Assembly (NCBI GenBank): GCA_017607445.1
Contig: JAEVHH010000005.1
Coordinates: 873,001 to 937,000, forward strand
DNA from: Histoplasma ohiense
Taxonomy: Eukaryota; Ascomycota; Eurotiomycetes; Onygenales; Ajellomycetaceae
Direction of reading: 5' to 3'
DNA: 64,000 nucleotides
Shown here: in pieces, positions 21,562-33,260 of the stretch
Layout of the letters: every line of letters begins with the position of its first letter
How positions within the stretch are numbered: position 1 is the stretch's first letter
Made by a program: the position numbers and the translations under genes
The notes under the pieces: model-generated
Database searches by the model: none
What the model was told of the DNA's origin: nothing
Seen by the model: the letters and a program-made list of their open reading frames with translations, nothing else

Positions 21562-24500
21562 ATGAACCCCTCCGCCTCAGGCTCGTCCCTGCAGCACGGT
21601 TGCGCTACGGCCGCTGAACCCACACAACAGTCAATCGCATCTTCAACGCAAACTCATTCCTTGAAAGTTGGAGCCAACGATAGCTCTCCTCACGGCGGGG
21701 ATGGAGTTGGTGGAGAGGGTGGAGCGGGTGGGGAAACAGGAACACAGTTGGCGGGAGGTGGAGCTTCCGCAGGTCGAGGTCCCAATGCAGCCACTTCCGC
21801 GCACTCTCGCATCCGCCGCCGCAATCGAATGATCACATCGTGCCTGGAATGCCGCCGGCGGAAATTAAAATGCGACAGGCTCCACCCTTGCAGCAACTGC
21901 GCGAAGAACAAGCGGGACTGTTTGTTCCTGGCTCCCGCCTTGGACCCAAGCTCCCGGCAAAAGCTTACTGAGCTTAAGGAAAAGATGGGCTCATTGGAGC
22001 GTTCTTTGGAAGAGGATGTGGTGGACAAGAAGTTTTTTTTTCAAGAGGACAATCAACTTAATGCTGAGGGTCGGATCGATTTACATACATTGGGAGGGCT
22101 TCTCCAGAACCCAACTGAGGGGCAGCCTGCTGTGCCGGAGGATGAGAAGGACTTGAAGCCAACGCCTCTGGCTGTCCAGGATGCTGCGTATGAAGATGGA
22201 TCGGACGATGACGCTCTCGACCTTGGATTCAAACTTGGGAAGCTGAGAATGACAGACCGTGTTGGCGGATTATTTCGCCCAAAAATTGCAGAAGAGGTTT
22301 GTGCTTCACTTTTACTCCGCCAGGCTGGGCTATACATTCATACGTGTGTTCTGCTTCTGGGAAATCCAATGCTCGCTGGAGGACCTTGCAATTGCGATGT
22401 ATGGGCGTGTGTACCCCAGCTAACATGGCCTTTACCCAGGTTACGCTTGCCCTCGGGGGTTTATCAGTTGCAGACAAACCCGCGGCTGAACCAACGCCCA
22501 ATGCTCAGCGCTTCTCGGAACCCCTCTCTGTGTTCAATGACTCCTTTTTCACGCCGGGGCCATCTTACATCGCGCCCAACTCGGACATGTTTTTGGGAGG
22601 TGGGGAACGAAAGTACTCGCTCGTAGACTTTCTTCCATCCCGGGCTTCCGCCAATAGATTATTAAAACACTACTGGGAAGCGGTGGATCCCATAACCAAA
22701 ATTGTCCATCGACCTACTTTCGAAAGGCAAAATGAAACTTTCTGGCTAGAGGTTTCTCGGGGGTATGAGCCCACATGCTCTCTACAAGCAGTTATATTTG
22801 CCGCATTGTTCGCTGCTGTAATAAGTATGACAGAAGATTCGATACTAAGCACCTTCGGGGTTACGCAAAAAAATCTCACCGAAAACTTCCAGTTAGCAAC
22901 AGAAATGGCTTTGGGGAAAGCGAACTTTTTGAAAACCACCAAAACCCAAACGCTCCAGGCATTGGTGATGTATATGGTATGATTGCTACTTCTTATATAA
23001 CTATATTTTCTCTATTTATATATCCGATCTTCCTGTATTTTATAGGTGTTTATTCGGTGATGTTATTTCCATAGATTCCAATGTGTCGAGCAGAAGTATC
23101 GCGTGCCCATTCTGTGATTGTCGGAACCGCCATTCGTCTGGCTGAGTGTATGGGATTCCACCGTGACCCAGAAGAGTATGGTCTTGGGCCGATCGAGACA
23201 CATGTTCGGAGGATGATCTGGTATCATCTATGCTTTCTTGATATCCGGACGAGTGAATCACAAGGGCCCCGCCTTTCGATCCGCAGAGAGGATTTCTCCA
23301 CCAAGTTCCCCTTAAACATCGACGACGATGACTTGTGTGTCCCATTACCTGTTCCACTGACTGATAAATCCCAATGGACGGATATGACCTTCATACGAAT
23401 ACGTTTCGAGTGCCATGAATTACAGAGGATCATTTATGTAGACAGGCTCAGAATAGAGAAAAAGGGCGTAAGCCTGACGCATGTACTAGGGAAGATCGAA
23501 GCGTTCCGTCGCGCCGCGACAGCGAAGTATTGCCCTCTAGTCCATGTGTCCAATCCAAAACCAATACAGAAAGCTGCCAAGCTCCTTCTATCGTTTTATC
23601 TAAACCGTTCATACATCGCGTTATTGCATCGCTATCATAATAGCGCGAATATGCAAGTTCCCGATCGTCTCAGACAAATCATAATAACAAGCGGTACGCA
23701 ACAGATGGAGGATGCGATTGAGCTTGAAACAAACCCCGAATACAGGCCATGGGTTTGGTATTTAGGTGCATTAAACCAATGGCACACCGCCTTCCTACTC
23801 CTCGTAGAGGTCCACCAGCATCCGCTGCGCAAGGAAGCCGATCGCATCTGGCGATGTTTGTACTATGCTTTTGAGACTTCACCATCTCCGTACGAGCCTG
23901 GGCAAGAGAAATACTCAGAGAGCAACAGGCGTAAGCTCTTGGTGCATCGAGATCGAAAAGCCCGCGAGATCCTAAGCCAACTCCATGAGAGGATGATTCA
24001 CTATCGCGAGAGGAGGAAAATTAAAGTTCCTGTTAGCATGCAGGGTACACAAGAAGCGGAAAATCTCAATGCAAGACCTCGTCTTCAAAGGGGGGATGGG
24101 ACGGAAATTTCCAACCTTACTCATCCGACGGGACAACACACCGCCGCTGCCACTTCAGCCCCTGGCGGCCATCAAATTTCGCCTGACACTGATCACAGAT
24201 CCATACCACACTCCCAGCTACATCCTCCACCGATGGCTGCTTATTTGCAGAAAAGCGAATCATACCAGCAGTCAAACATGCATAGCCCACCTTCAGCGCT
24301 TCCACAATGGCAGCCGCCGCCGCAGCAGAAGCAATCGCCACCAAATCTACTTCACCAACTTCCGACCTTTTCACAGCAACATCCTGATCAAACCGGCCAG
24401 TTCTTCTTTGGGCCGCTACAATCTCTCCAAAATCCCCAATATATGACTGATTATGCTAAGCGCCTTGCCAGAGGCCAAAGCCTTGAGTCGGAGACCACCA

Positions 24501-24990
24501 GCTCCGAAGATTCTGGCTCGTCCAGGTTGTGGTTTCTCCCTGATGTTGCATCTGGAAGTGCCGGATTGGCTCCACCTCCTCCACCTGCAGGTGGAATGGC
24601 GATGGCTGGCAATCAGGACTTTACCAAGGACCGTCCGCAAGAGGATTTGCCAATGCTCGATATTGACTGGGTAAGTTTTCTGCTGTGATTTTGAGTCTTG
24701 GCTTCTTGTTTTATATCCCTTCGCTCGTTCCTCAGTGTGATTATTTCTTTACTCTCATGTCCTCCTATATTCTTCAAACCATCTTCTTTGAAATGTGGAA
24801 TCCTAACAGTGATATTTTATTTCTATAGAATGAATGGGATAAGCTTTTCCCTCCCGAAATAAATACCGGCGACTTGAATCTCCCATTCCCACCGGTCCCC
24901 ATAACAGAATCTTCCCCGCTCAGCAACTTTGACGCGTCGGATTCTGGACTTGGAGATCAGGCCTATCATCCCTATTCATACGGCTCCTAG
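21562..24990 (+). CDS. Zn(II)2Cys6 fungal-specific transcription factor
   Basis: This is a nuclear DNA-binding regulator with unknown targets. Four exons (21562-22296, 22440-22976, 23075-24670, 24829-24990) join in phase 0 to 1009 aa. The binuclear zinc cluster is complete: Cys94, Cys97, Cys104, Cys110, Cys113 and Cys120 (C-X2-C-X6-C-X5-C-X2-C-X6-C), starting CLECRRRKLKCDR. It is preceded by a Gly-rich leader and followed by a short coiled-coil linker, KLTELKEKMGSLERSLEED. The fungal_trans domain spans roughly 310-700 (LLKHYWEAVDPITKIVHRPT, GTAIRLAECMGFHRDPEEYG). The C-terminal third is Gln/Pro-rich, likely an activation region. The last exon, 53 codons ending HPYSYGS, overlaps the coding end of the convergent methyltransferase by 71 bp. 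Introns are 143, 98 and 158 bp. Confidence 0.9.
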
Positions 24991-26839
24991 AGCTACCTTT
25001 CCATCCCGCAACAACAACACCCGCCCGAAGCACTTGTCCGCTAGCCAACCAGCGAAATAGCCATCCAGAAACTCTCCACTTAGTGAAGCCCTTCAGGCCC
25101 AGTGCGCTCATCTCGTGTATTATTTTCTCGAAAAATTTTGCGAGACCAGGAAATACATCGTCAGTGATATCTTCTATGGTGATGTCTTCAGGTGCATACC
25201 CGGCCTTCTCCAAAAGCTGTTTATATTCGGCCATGGTAACGAAATTTGAGAAAGGGGCAGACAAGGCCGGTGCCAAGCAGCGGAGGGCAAACATATTCAG
25301 ACTTCTTTTCACTTTGTCAAGTGGTGGTGACGAGGGCGGTTTCGGCGGTAGGAAGAGGTCAAAGGCCAGTATAGTTGCTTGGAGAGTGAAATGTGAATAT
25401 TCGAACAGCTCCTTTCTCGAAGGGCTAAAGTGGTATAGCGTGTCGAGGCCTAGGACATAGCGCTCCTCAGCCCTCTTTACTCCCACTTCTCCGCCCTCCT
25501 TAGCATACCTGCCTTTCCCAAAAGCAGTCGAGATTGACCGCTGTATCTCTTCCGACCAAGCATGTGGTTTAGCTGCGTCTCCGCAGAATAACTCGACAGC
25601 CTGGCTTGTCGATTGCCATTGTCTTGCGCTCCAATCCTTCGAGGGCCCGTTTTCGCGTACGGAGATATTGCAATTCCTTGCAGCTTTCTCTACTCTGGAG
25701 AGAGCGAATGCACATTGCATCTTCTCGATAGTGATACCGACGTAGTGCTGGAATAGCGGTGTGCTTTGCGTGGTTTTGCCATTATCATTTGTCTTGCTTT
25801 GCGTGCCACAACTCTTCTTATTATCATCGTCATCACTGGTAATGAAGCCAGCTTGATCAGCATCACCACTTCCAGGTGCCACATGTACAGTCGCTTTTTT
25901 CCTCATCAGATACAAAGTCTGTTCACCACATCCAAATCCAACATCCAGGATGACTCTCTTTACCCCGTTTCTTGACGTCCTTTTATCCCTCTCCCCCTCC
26001 CCTCCTGGAAACCCGAGTGCTGCCTGACTATATGTCCGTGACTTGCAGTCTACCCCAGTAGCAGTGGCAACCGCACTGTCAGCGTTGACGGCGATGATTG
26101 TGGAATCGACGTCTAAACCTGCTGTGTGCAGGATCTTATCCAACAATGCCCGACAGGCTTCGGGAAAGGAAGCTGTGTTCTATTACATTTTTATTCATTT
26201 TGAAGAGGGGGGTTAGCAAATGTTGGAACCAATTGTGGAAGCAATCATTTGAAATTTTTTTTTTTTTCAGCATTTTTCTTTTCTTTCTTTCTCTCACTGG
26301 CCATTGTAACATGTTGGCATAGAAAGACGAGCTTTTTTTGTTTCAGGGATTTGCCCAAAGGGCGGGGTATCTAAAATCGGAAAGGTGTCCAGCGTGAAAT
26401 TGGAAGGGAATGGAGTGGGGGAAAAAAAATCATTCGAATAGCATTACGATACATAAAACACCAAATATGACATACTATCAACGATATCGCAGTACCAATT
26501 TCATGTAGAAAAGCCAAGAATGACTTCCTTGGGTTCCAGGGAAAAACCTTCCAAAAAAAAAAGAGAAAAGATCGAACCAACCTTCCAGTATCCCATATTC
26601 ATCCACATCTCCGTCGGGGTCAAGCTGGGTAGATTCAACACCCCATGGTCCAGGCTGTAGAGGCCATGATCTTCTTTCACCGCATGTGCCCCAATTATCC
26701 CTTCCTTGCTGGCGCTTGAGCCAAGCAGCCTCGAGGCGATCCGTGCCACAATTCCCGCCAGCAAGGAACGGAGAAATGGCGCGGCTGTCAGGCCCAGGAG
26801 AAAAGTGGTGAGGGCGAGTGGGATTGGAAAAGGCATCAT
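24920..26839 (-). CDS. Membrane-anchored class I SAM-dependent methyltransferase
   Basis: Two exons (26839-26582, 26179-24920) join in phase 0 to 505 aa across a 402-bp intron. The join restores MWMNMGYWK-NTASFPEACRA, a block I associate with fungal methyltransferases. An N-terminal hydrophobic segment (IPLALTTFLLGLTAAPFL) predicts a signal anchor, so the enzyme probably sits on the ER or another membrane. The SAM-binding motif I is ILDVGFGCGEQ at about 163-173. The later HYVGITIEKMQCAFA and RYVLGLDTLYHFSP blocks are the usual motif II/III positions. Substrate is unknown. The start at 26839 was chosen because the hydrophobic segment follows it; the frame is open to 26974. The C-terminal SSRSRMNRDDRPDLQVQNP tail is encoded opposite the transcription-factor 3' exon. 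Confidence 0.8.
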
Positions 26840-27193
26840 GGTTGTGTGTCCTCCTCCTTTCCCCTCCATCCTCCTGGGTATTGATTTATTGTCGTTCGGT
26901 GCGGCAGGCGCCAAGTGTTGTTGCGCGCGGCAGCCTCGGCTGGATCTACGATCGCCAAGACCCTGTGACATCACCGCCCGTTGTCCCTCCCGCAGCCCTC
27001 TAGCTAACTAATTACGGAGTAACTAGTTAACTACAGGATCATATTTATATAAGCACAGAGGCACCCGCCGCGGCAGCCGGTAGCTCTCGACCAGCCCGCT
27101 CTTCCCAAGTCCATCCCAGCGCGCAGAAAGACTGGGCAAGCAGAACGAGGAATACGTGCGCATCAGAGCGGAAGAAGGGCTGGCAGATGGCAG
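26840..27193. promoter_or_regulatory. Divergent promoter, methyltransferase / barrel-domain gene
   Basis: This 354-bp interval separates two outward-facing starts. A plus-strand AT-rich element (TATTTATATAAGC at about 27042-27054) lies about 145 bp upstream of 27194 and could be its TATA box. The methyltransferase frame is also open through part of this region. Confidence 0.4.
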
Positions 27194-27462
27194 ATGGCAT
27201 CTACCGCCGTCACAGAGCTTGTTTACCTAACCTTCAGAGAAGGTGTGAAGCCCGAGGACCCCGAAAACTATGACGGGCGGGTCTTCACTGACACCCTCGA
27301 GGCCGTGAAGCTGCAGAGTGGCTACCTGTATTCGAGCTGGGGCAGGACCGTGGCGGATGAGAACGATATTGTTTGGGTTGTTTGTAAGTCTATAGATTCA
27401 TATTTATATTTAACATCCATATGTCCGAGCCTGCATGCGAAAACATACCAATAAGAGAAACG

Positions 27463-27496
<34 letters not shown>

Positions 27497-28325
27497 GAAA
27501 CCTTTTCTTTTCGGCCCGCGCTATACGAAACGCATTTAAAGAGAAAAAAATTATCGCCGTCGCTAACAAAACCCGCGTTCCCTCCCTAACCGCGCAACGC
27601 ATAAATATACAGCATGGAAGGACAACACATCCTCTGTTCCCCTCAGCCAAATCGCCCCAATCCTCGCGCCCACCTCAGCCCCAATAACAATCCACACAAC
27701 CCTCACCCCATCCGTCCCCCTCAAAGACCTCGCCGCAACCCCAATCGTCGAAGTCGCCATCCTCCCTTTCCCCAGCGCCCTCCCTTCGACAGAGAAATCC
27801 TTCATAAACACCTCCCTATCAAACCTGCGCACCGCCCTGCTAAATATCAGGCCCCCCGATGACGACGACGACGGCCGGCCGGCCACCGAGGATCAGCGGG
27901 CTCGTAGTCAGCAGCGGACACAGACATCCCTGTCGTCGTCGGCATCGTCGTCGCGGACGAGGTTGGGCGATCCGGGCCCGCCACGCTGGTTATCACTTGG
28001 GTGGGTCGAGAGGCCTGGAACGGTCGAGCATGCCGACAGCGCGTCCGGGGAGGCGGAGCTGGCGATCCTGGTGATTGGATGGGAGAGCATACAGGAGCAT
28101 GAGGCTGCGATTGGGACGGATGAGTTTGAAAGAGCTATTGCGCCTGTTAGGAGGAAGATGTTGCCTGGGATCAAGGTGTTGGAGATGAGGTATGTTAAGT
28201 TTTGGGAGGAAGACCGAGAGAAAGGGGAGGGGGAGGGGGAGGGGGGGAGAGGGAGAGGAGAGTTGGGAGCTGAAAGTCGGGAAATGTGCATGTGTGGTAC
28301 GATAATCGTCCTTACGGTTGGATGA
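27194..28325 (+). CDS. Hypothetical protein with two dimeric-barrel-like halves
   Basis: Two exons (27194-27383, 27613-28325) join (T|CA) to 300 aa. The start MASTAVTELVYLTFREGVKP and later GYLYSSWGRTVADENDIVWVVSW have the alternating strand-helix look of antibiotic-monooxygenase or stress-responsive (Dabb) ferredoxin-like barrels. A second such half follows near the C-terminus (AELAILVIGWESIQEHEAAI, KVLEMRYVKFWEE). The middle is low complexity (DDDDD, Ser-rich). Near the end a G-rich stretch encodes KGEGEGEGGRGRG. The 229-bp intron contains a run of 31 T. The family assignment is inference from pattern; enzymatic function is unknown, and no name is offered. Confidence 0.65.
27465..27495. repeat. 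31-nt poly(T) run in an intron
   Basis: An uninterrupted run of 31 T lies inside the 229-bp intron of the barrel-domain gene, about 117 nt before the acceptor. Exact length in assemblies of such runs is unreliable. Confidence 0.9.
28224..28247 (+). repeat. G-quadruplex-like G-tract array within a coding exon
   Basis: Four G runs of 4, 5, 5 and 7 are separated by single A residues on the coding strand and encode a Gly-Glu repeat. Single-base loops make this a textbook intramolecular quadruplex pattern. Confidence 0.7.
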
Positions 28326-29108
28326 GAGGGGATGGAGCGGGCTGAAGACAAAAATAATCTGCGAGAAGTGGAGAGGGAGGGAGGGATGTAATTCTGCTGA
28401 TGTAATATTTCTTCGCGAGAAGTGGGTGGGGGGGGATTTTGGGAAATTGGAAGGGCTAGCTATTGTACTTCAGTTTTGGCATTTTGAGGAAGGGAAGGGA
28501 GGGGGAAAAAGCTAGACCTATCAGGAAGTCAGGTCGTCTGCACTGGCGGACCAATACAGATACGTATACATCCAATGGGTCCAATGTTCGCAGTGCCAGC
28601 TCGACAGGCTTAATCGCAGTTGTGAATCTGCGGCTCCAACTAGCTAACCATCAAGTCAGGGCAGGATTCTTCCCATGACCGGTGGTTGCGAGATAACTGG
28701 ATTTAAGAAATATTAAAATTTTTTCATGGTAGTCGAGTCAGTATGAGATTCGCCATTATTATCTGTTCGGGGTAAAAATACACCGGGAGAAGAACGAAAA
28801 ATGAAGAACATCATATAATGTTGACCAATAGTCTTAGACGGTTTAAACAACAGTTGAGAAGTAAAGGATAAAAAAAAGGGAAAAACAGCAAAAATAAAAC
28901 AGTCGGAAATAACACAGAAGGTAGAAAACCCGTGGTAAGGAATTAAAATTCAAACAAACGGAGCAAGTAGGATAAGCAAAGGTACAAGTTCAAATTTGTA
29001 ATAAAAACTGCTTTTCAATCAAAACTCCCCAACCTGAGCAGAAGGGAGATAACATGAAAAATAATGGAAGATGCAAGGTAAGACAGCCAGTGTAACAGTT
29101 TAGATACT
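28326..29108. other. Intergenic: convergent 3' region
   Basis: This 783-bp stretch is between the barrel-domain gene and the KH gene, which converge. The right half is very A-rich on the plus strand (28830-29060). I see no gene. Confidence 0.6.
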
Positions 29109-30753
29109 TTAAATCCGGTGCTTCTCACTCTCTGCTCGGAAATGTCATGGTTAGCAGAAGAATTCACAGGGGGGTAGGGTAAACTAGGGTAAGCAAATTA
29201 AACGTACCAAGTCGTGAATAAAGCATATAGAGAGCCATCTGGTTGCACTCAGGCGTACCCGTGATAGTAACTAAGCGCTCATTGCTATTATCCTGAGGCT
29301 CGTTGATCTTGATGACACTACCGCTAAGGTGGCGTATTTCATTGATCTTAGCGCCTCCTTTTCCAATGATAGCACCCACCATATCATTAGGAATAAAGAT
29401 CTGCTGCGTCACCGGTGCTCCTGGAACAACCCCACCAGCAGGCTGAGCACTTGGCCCACCATGGACTGGCGCGGGCTGGGGAGCTCCGTAAGGCGCTGGC
29501 TGATGAGGGCCAGCTCCAGAGTAGCCGGGACGGGAGGATGAACCGTAATGAAGTGCCTGATGTGGCATTTGAGGCTGGCCCGGCTGGCCGTGGACGTACG
29601 GTACGCCGTAACCACCAGTGGACACAACCCGATTTCCTGGAGGTTGATGTCTCTTGAAGGTATCCGGATGTCCGTATTGTCCACCGGCTGGTTGGGGGAC
29701 GTAAGGAACCACTTGCATACCTCCAGGGACAACGCCAGCGGCACCACCACTGCGGGTGGCATAAGCGGAAGCAGCTGGTCCCCCAAATCTCTCTGTCAGT
29801 TGTTCTACTAAAGTCACCGCAACGTAATAAGTTGCAATGTGAACTGCGTCAGCAACACCCAGGATAACAAGCGTCCGTTCAGTGGAAAGAGGAAGGCATG
29901 AATCAGAAGCATTAAGACGAGCACCGGAAGCCTCTTGGATTTCGCGAATGCGAACTCCAGATTTTCCAATAATGGATCCAATGAGTAGGTGGGGAATGAG
30001 GAGGCGGAGAGGATATGTCTTTGACTGGGCTGTGGAGGGTGCCTCAAGGGGTTCATTATTAAGAGTACGAATAATCAAACCAAAAGCCTTTCACCATGGT
30101 ATATGTCAGTGATTGCAATATCGGGGAAGGAAGGCACGGGTAAAGAATCAGCAAGTGTTAAAACACACCTTAGCAACTGCATCTTGCATGCCACTGACAG
30201 TTAAAATTCTTTCAACTGCGCCACGAGAATAGTCGCTCACAGTGCACTTGGCGCCCGATAGACGACGAATCTGTGAAACATTTTCACCTCCTTTGCCAAT
30301 ACAAGTTGCTGCCTCAGCACTAGAGATCACAGCTCGAATATGGATCCATCCACTCTCGTCTTGGGTAGCGTGCTGTGAAGGAGGCTGTGATGACGAGCGG
30401 TCATTTTGTGAAGCTGTAGACTGAATGGGCTGGGTTTCCAGTATTTGAGCAGCGGATGCGCTTTTCCCATTGGCATGAGGTGCATCAGTAACAACAACAT
30501 CACCTTGCTCGTCCTTTACACCATTTTCTCCCGTAGCAGCAGCGGCAGGCTGAGCTGCAGTGTCTGACTTGGCAGTGTCCGTCACAGGAGTTCCAGCCTC
30601 TTGCACTAGCTTTGATGCTTCTTCTTCACCCTTTACGACCTTATCCAAAGCGGGACGTTTTGCGTCAGGTTGATCCGTGGGTCCTGATGGGGATGAGGGG
30701 TCCTCGAGGGGACGTTTCGTTGACGGAACAGCGGATGTCGGAGATGCAGACAT
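29109..30753 (-). CDS. Triple KH-domain RNA-binding protein (poly(C)-binding/Hek2-Pbp2-like)
   Basis: This protein binds single-stranded RNA or DNA through KH domains and probably acts in mRNA metabolism or localisation. Three exons (30753-30169, 30087-29208, 29131-29109) join to 495 aa. KH1 contains IGKGGENVSQIRRLSGAKC near residue 155, KH2 IGSIIGKSGVRIREIQEASG, and KH3 VGAIIGKGGAKINEIRHLSG; all three GXXG loops are intact. The N-terminal 120 residues are disordered and rich in Ser, Pro and Ala. A Gly/Pro/Tyr-rich linker separates KH2 and KH3. The last exon has only 23 nt and supplies ESEKHRI-stop; without it the frame would run into GTFNLLTLVYPTPL. Introns are 76 and 81 bp. Family is clear, orthology to a named yeast gene is not. 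Confidence 0.9.
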
Positions 30754-31517
30754 GTTTTTATTCGTTTAGGTTTGCTGGTAATGGGGTTAAAATACGGCTT
30801 TCGTCGCGGGTCTCTTGTTCTGGGCCTGAATGCTTTTCTTTGGCCTCTGATGCTTCACCTACGTTGGGAAAACAGGGAGTCGAAGTAGGATCTGAATATA
30901 TTTTTTCTTTTAAAATTGTTTCTGTTTTGTTTCTGAATCGGCTATGTACACCAGGGATTTCCCAAGGAAAACTTGCTGGTGCAGGTGGGTCGTTTGGAGA
31001 GGAGGTGGTGCTTGAAGATATGCTGAGATATTGGAGTCAAAGAAGGAGTAGAGTGGCAGCAGTGGATGGTTGAAACGGTGCGGAGAGGCAAGTGGAGCCG
31101 ACGTAGAAATGTAGATAGGTGTTGTATAAGGTGAGGAGGTTGGATTGAGTTCAGCAGTACTGAGCGAAAGGCTCCAGGAGAAATTTGGGAGATGCTGGGA
31201 GAAGAACTTGATCCACAGGGGAGACGGAGGGGCTGTGATATGTGGTGAGTGGTGAAAGGTGACGGAGGGCCTTCAGCCAAAGAAGGGTTTTGGAAGCTTG
31301 ATGGGACAAAGTAACAGGCTCAAACAGGAGGATAAACGCAGGTTGTTCGACCTCTTTTCTTTCTTCTCGCTCCTCCTTTTCTTTCCTAAATAATTATTTC
31401 TTAGCCTCCTTGTCCCCAGTAAGACCCGATATTGCGCGAAACCTGAAGTCTTTGTTAGCAGCTGAGACGCGGAAAAAGGGGTTGGTGCTAGCAGAGAGAA
31501 GGCTGACAAATAAGCGC

Positions 31518-31521
<4 letters not shown>

Positions 31522-31548
<27 letters not shown>
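31522..31548. repeat. 27-nt poly(T) run in a promoter region
   Basis: An uninterrupted run of 27 T lies in the shared upstream region, about 380 bp before the CENP-K-like start. Poly(dA:dT) tracts are known to disfavour nucleosomes, so a promoter role is plausible but unproven. Confidence 0.9.
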
Positions 31549-31552
<4 letters not shown>

Positions 31553-31842
31553 GTGGAACACAGAGAGAACAGGAAAGTGAAGGAGACGCTAAAAGGTAAA
31601 TGGGAGACAGACAAGTGTCCCCCAGGATAGAGGACGATGGAAAATGATGACTGGTTTGCAAGGCGCGATGCTGCCGGTGAGGTTGCAAAACGAGAGCTGC
31701 GCGAAGGATGAAGATGGGATGAGGTTGGAGGAAGGAAGGGAGCCGCAAAAGGCTAAACTGTGGGGCCAAGGCAGGACTAAGTCCGATTGGGAGCCTAATG
31801 TCTGGATATGGACTAGTCTGCTGAGCTCAGCACCATAGAAAG

Positions 31843-31850
31843 TCACGTGA
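31843..31850. promoter_or_regulatory. TCACGTGA box upstream of the CENP-K-like gene
   Basis: This perfect 8-nt palindrome lies 77 bp before the start codon at 31927, the closest of the window's CACGTG sites to a start. It matches the bHLH (Cbf1-type) consensus. Confidence 0.45.
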
Positions 31851-31926
31851 TACTCGCGCCAACCAGAAGAACCTTGGACAGACAGACAAACGTATTGACG
31901 ATAAGATATACCAGGAGGATTGGAAA

Positions 31927-33111
31927 ATGGCATTGCAACAGAACACCTTGGATAAAATACGCCACTTTGCGGAAAGCAATCGCAAACTCGAGGAAGAACG
32001 CGCCCACCATCCAATTGACTACCATGCATACAACCACCGACTTGACCAGGCCGTGCAACAGCTGCAAAATCAAGTAAAGCGCCAGGAACATGCTTTGCAA
32101 GAGGTCAGTTGGAATCAATTTACGCGTCTCACAGTTTCATCAAGCCAGAGAATACATATACTGTTTCATTGCCATCGTTTAAAACTCAATAATTGAAAAT
32201 ATTTATCCATAATCCAGCTCCGCCGCTCCACCACAAACGGCCTCCCCCACGCAGGCCTCGACCCCCGCACGCGCCTTGCGCAAATCAGACGCGCAACAAA
32301 GGCATACAAAGCCCTCTCACAAACCGAGCCAGACTTACCACGCCATGGCTCTCCCCTACCTACCCTGCTCGCATTGCGCGAAACAGCCCGCCAAATCCTC
32401 GACCTCAAATCAAGCATATCCGCCACAGCCCAAGATCTCAGTACAAACCGTGAGCGGCTAAAAGCCGAACAAGCTGCTGCGCGCGATGCGCAACTCATCA
32501 GCACACGCTTGGATGAGCGTATTAAGACTTTACAGCCCACACGGCCAGAAGAACGCGAGAAACGACCGGCGCAGTTGGCTAAGGAGCTCATGCAACAGCA
32601 GCGCAAGCGCAAGGGCGAGTTGAAGAATAAGACGGCTGCGCTGAAGAAAGCGCTGAAAGCATTTATTGATGATTACTTAGCTGCGATGCTGGCTGCGGAG
32701 GATTTAGGGGGTCCGGTTGTAGGGGATCAGCTGGAGGTGTCGGATGCGACACTGGTGGCGGGATATACGACGCATGGGAAGGAGAAGAGGACCAAGGGCG
32801 CTGTGGGTGTGGATGTGGAAAGGGATTCAAGGCAGCAGCGGATTGATGAGCTAGTTTATCGTCGATCGAGTGGCGGTGGGGATGGGGATGGTCAAAGAGC
32901 TGGAATAGGTAACAAGCGCGAGGCAGCTGGAGCAGAGATGCATGATCTGATTACCTCTTTGCTGGATGCTGCGGGGACATCATCCTATATCGAGTTAGAG
33001 CGGGATACTGCCGCTTCTAGGTTCCTGGTGAAAGCGAAAATTGCACAATTTCATCCACGGGATGCACATCGGTTGCGGCTGATTGATTTTGCGAGAGAAC
33101 TGGTTGATTGA
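31927..33111 (+). CDS. Probable inner-kinetochore protein CENP-K (Sim4/Mcm22-like)
   Basis: CENP-K is part of the constitutive centromere-associated network that links centromeric chromatin to the outer kinetochore. Two exons (31927-32103, 32218-33111) join in phase 0 to 356 aa; the 114-bp intron has a GTCAGT donor. The protein is largely coiled coil: the N-terminal KIRHFAESNRKLEEERAHH and YNHRLDQAVQQLQNQVKRQE, and a second coil around LRETARQILDLKSSISATAQ. The C-terminal block TSSYIELERDTAASRFLVKA followed by AQFHPRDAHRLRLIDFAREL resembles the conserved CENP-K ending, in which a hydrophobic helix is followed by HP-D--R-RL--F. The call rests on that motif and the coiled-coil layout. Confidence 0.6.
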
Positions 33112-33260
33112 TATGTTTCTTATGTGTTCCGACTCCTGTGCATACGCTTATTACGAGTATCTAACTCTGCATCACCCCGTTACATACAAAATTTACTTTG
33201 CTGAGGATAGGCAGCTGGCATGACTGGAGGTCGCTAAGGATAAAAAGAAGAAAAAATGAT

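Larger units (their letters stand above)
30754..31926. promoter_or_regulatory. Divergent promoter region, KH gene / CENP-K-like gene
   Basis: This 1173-bp interval separates two outward starts. On the KH-gene sense strand, 31080-31280 is pyrimidine-rich, as expected for a fungal core promoter and leader. It also contains a 27-nt T run (31522-31548) and a TCACGTGA site (31843-31850) close to the right-hand gene. Open minus frames here begin with non-ATG codons and I do not call them. Confidence 0.5.

Noticed and set aside
30942..31280. 112-aa minus ORF in the KH-gene leader as a uORF
   Set aside because: Its first codon is TTG and the sequence is a pyrimidine-rich Ser/Pro/Leu translation typical of a leader.
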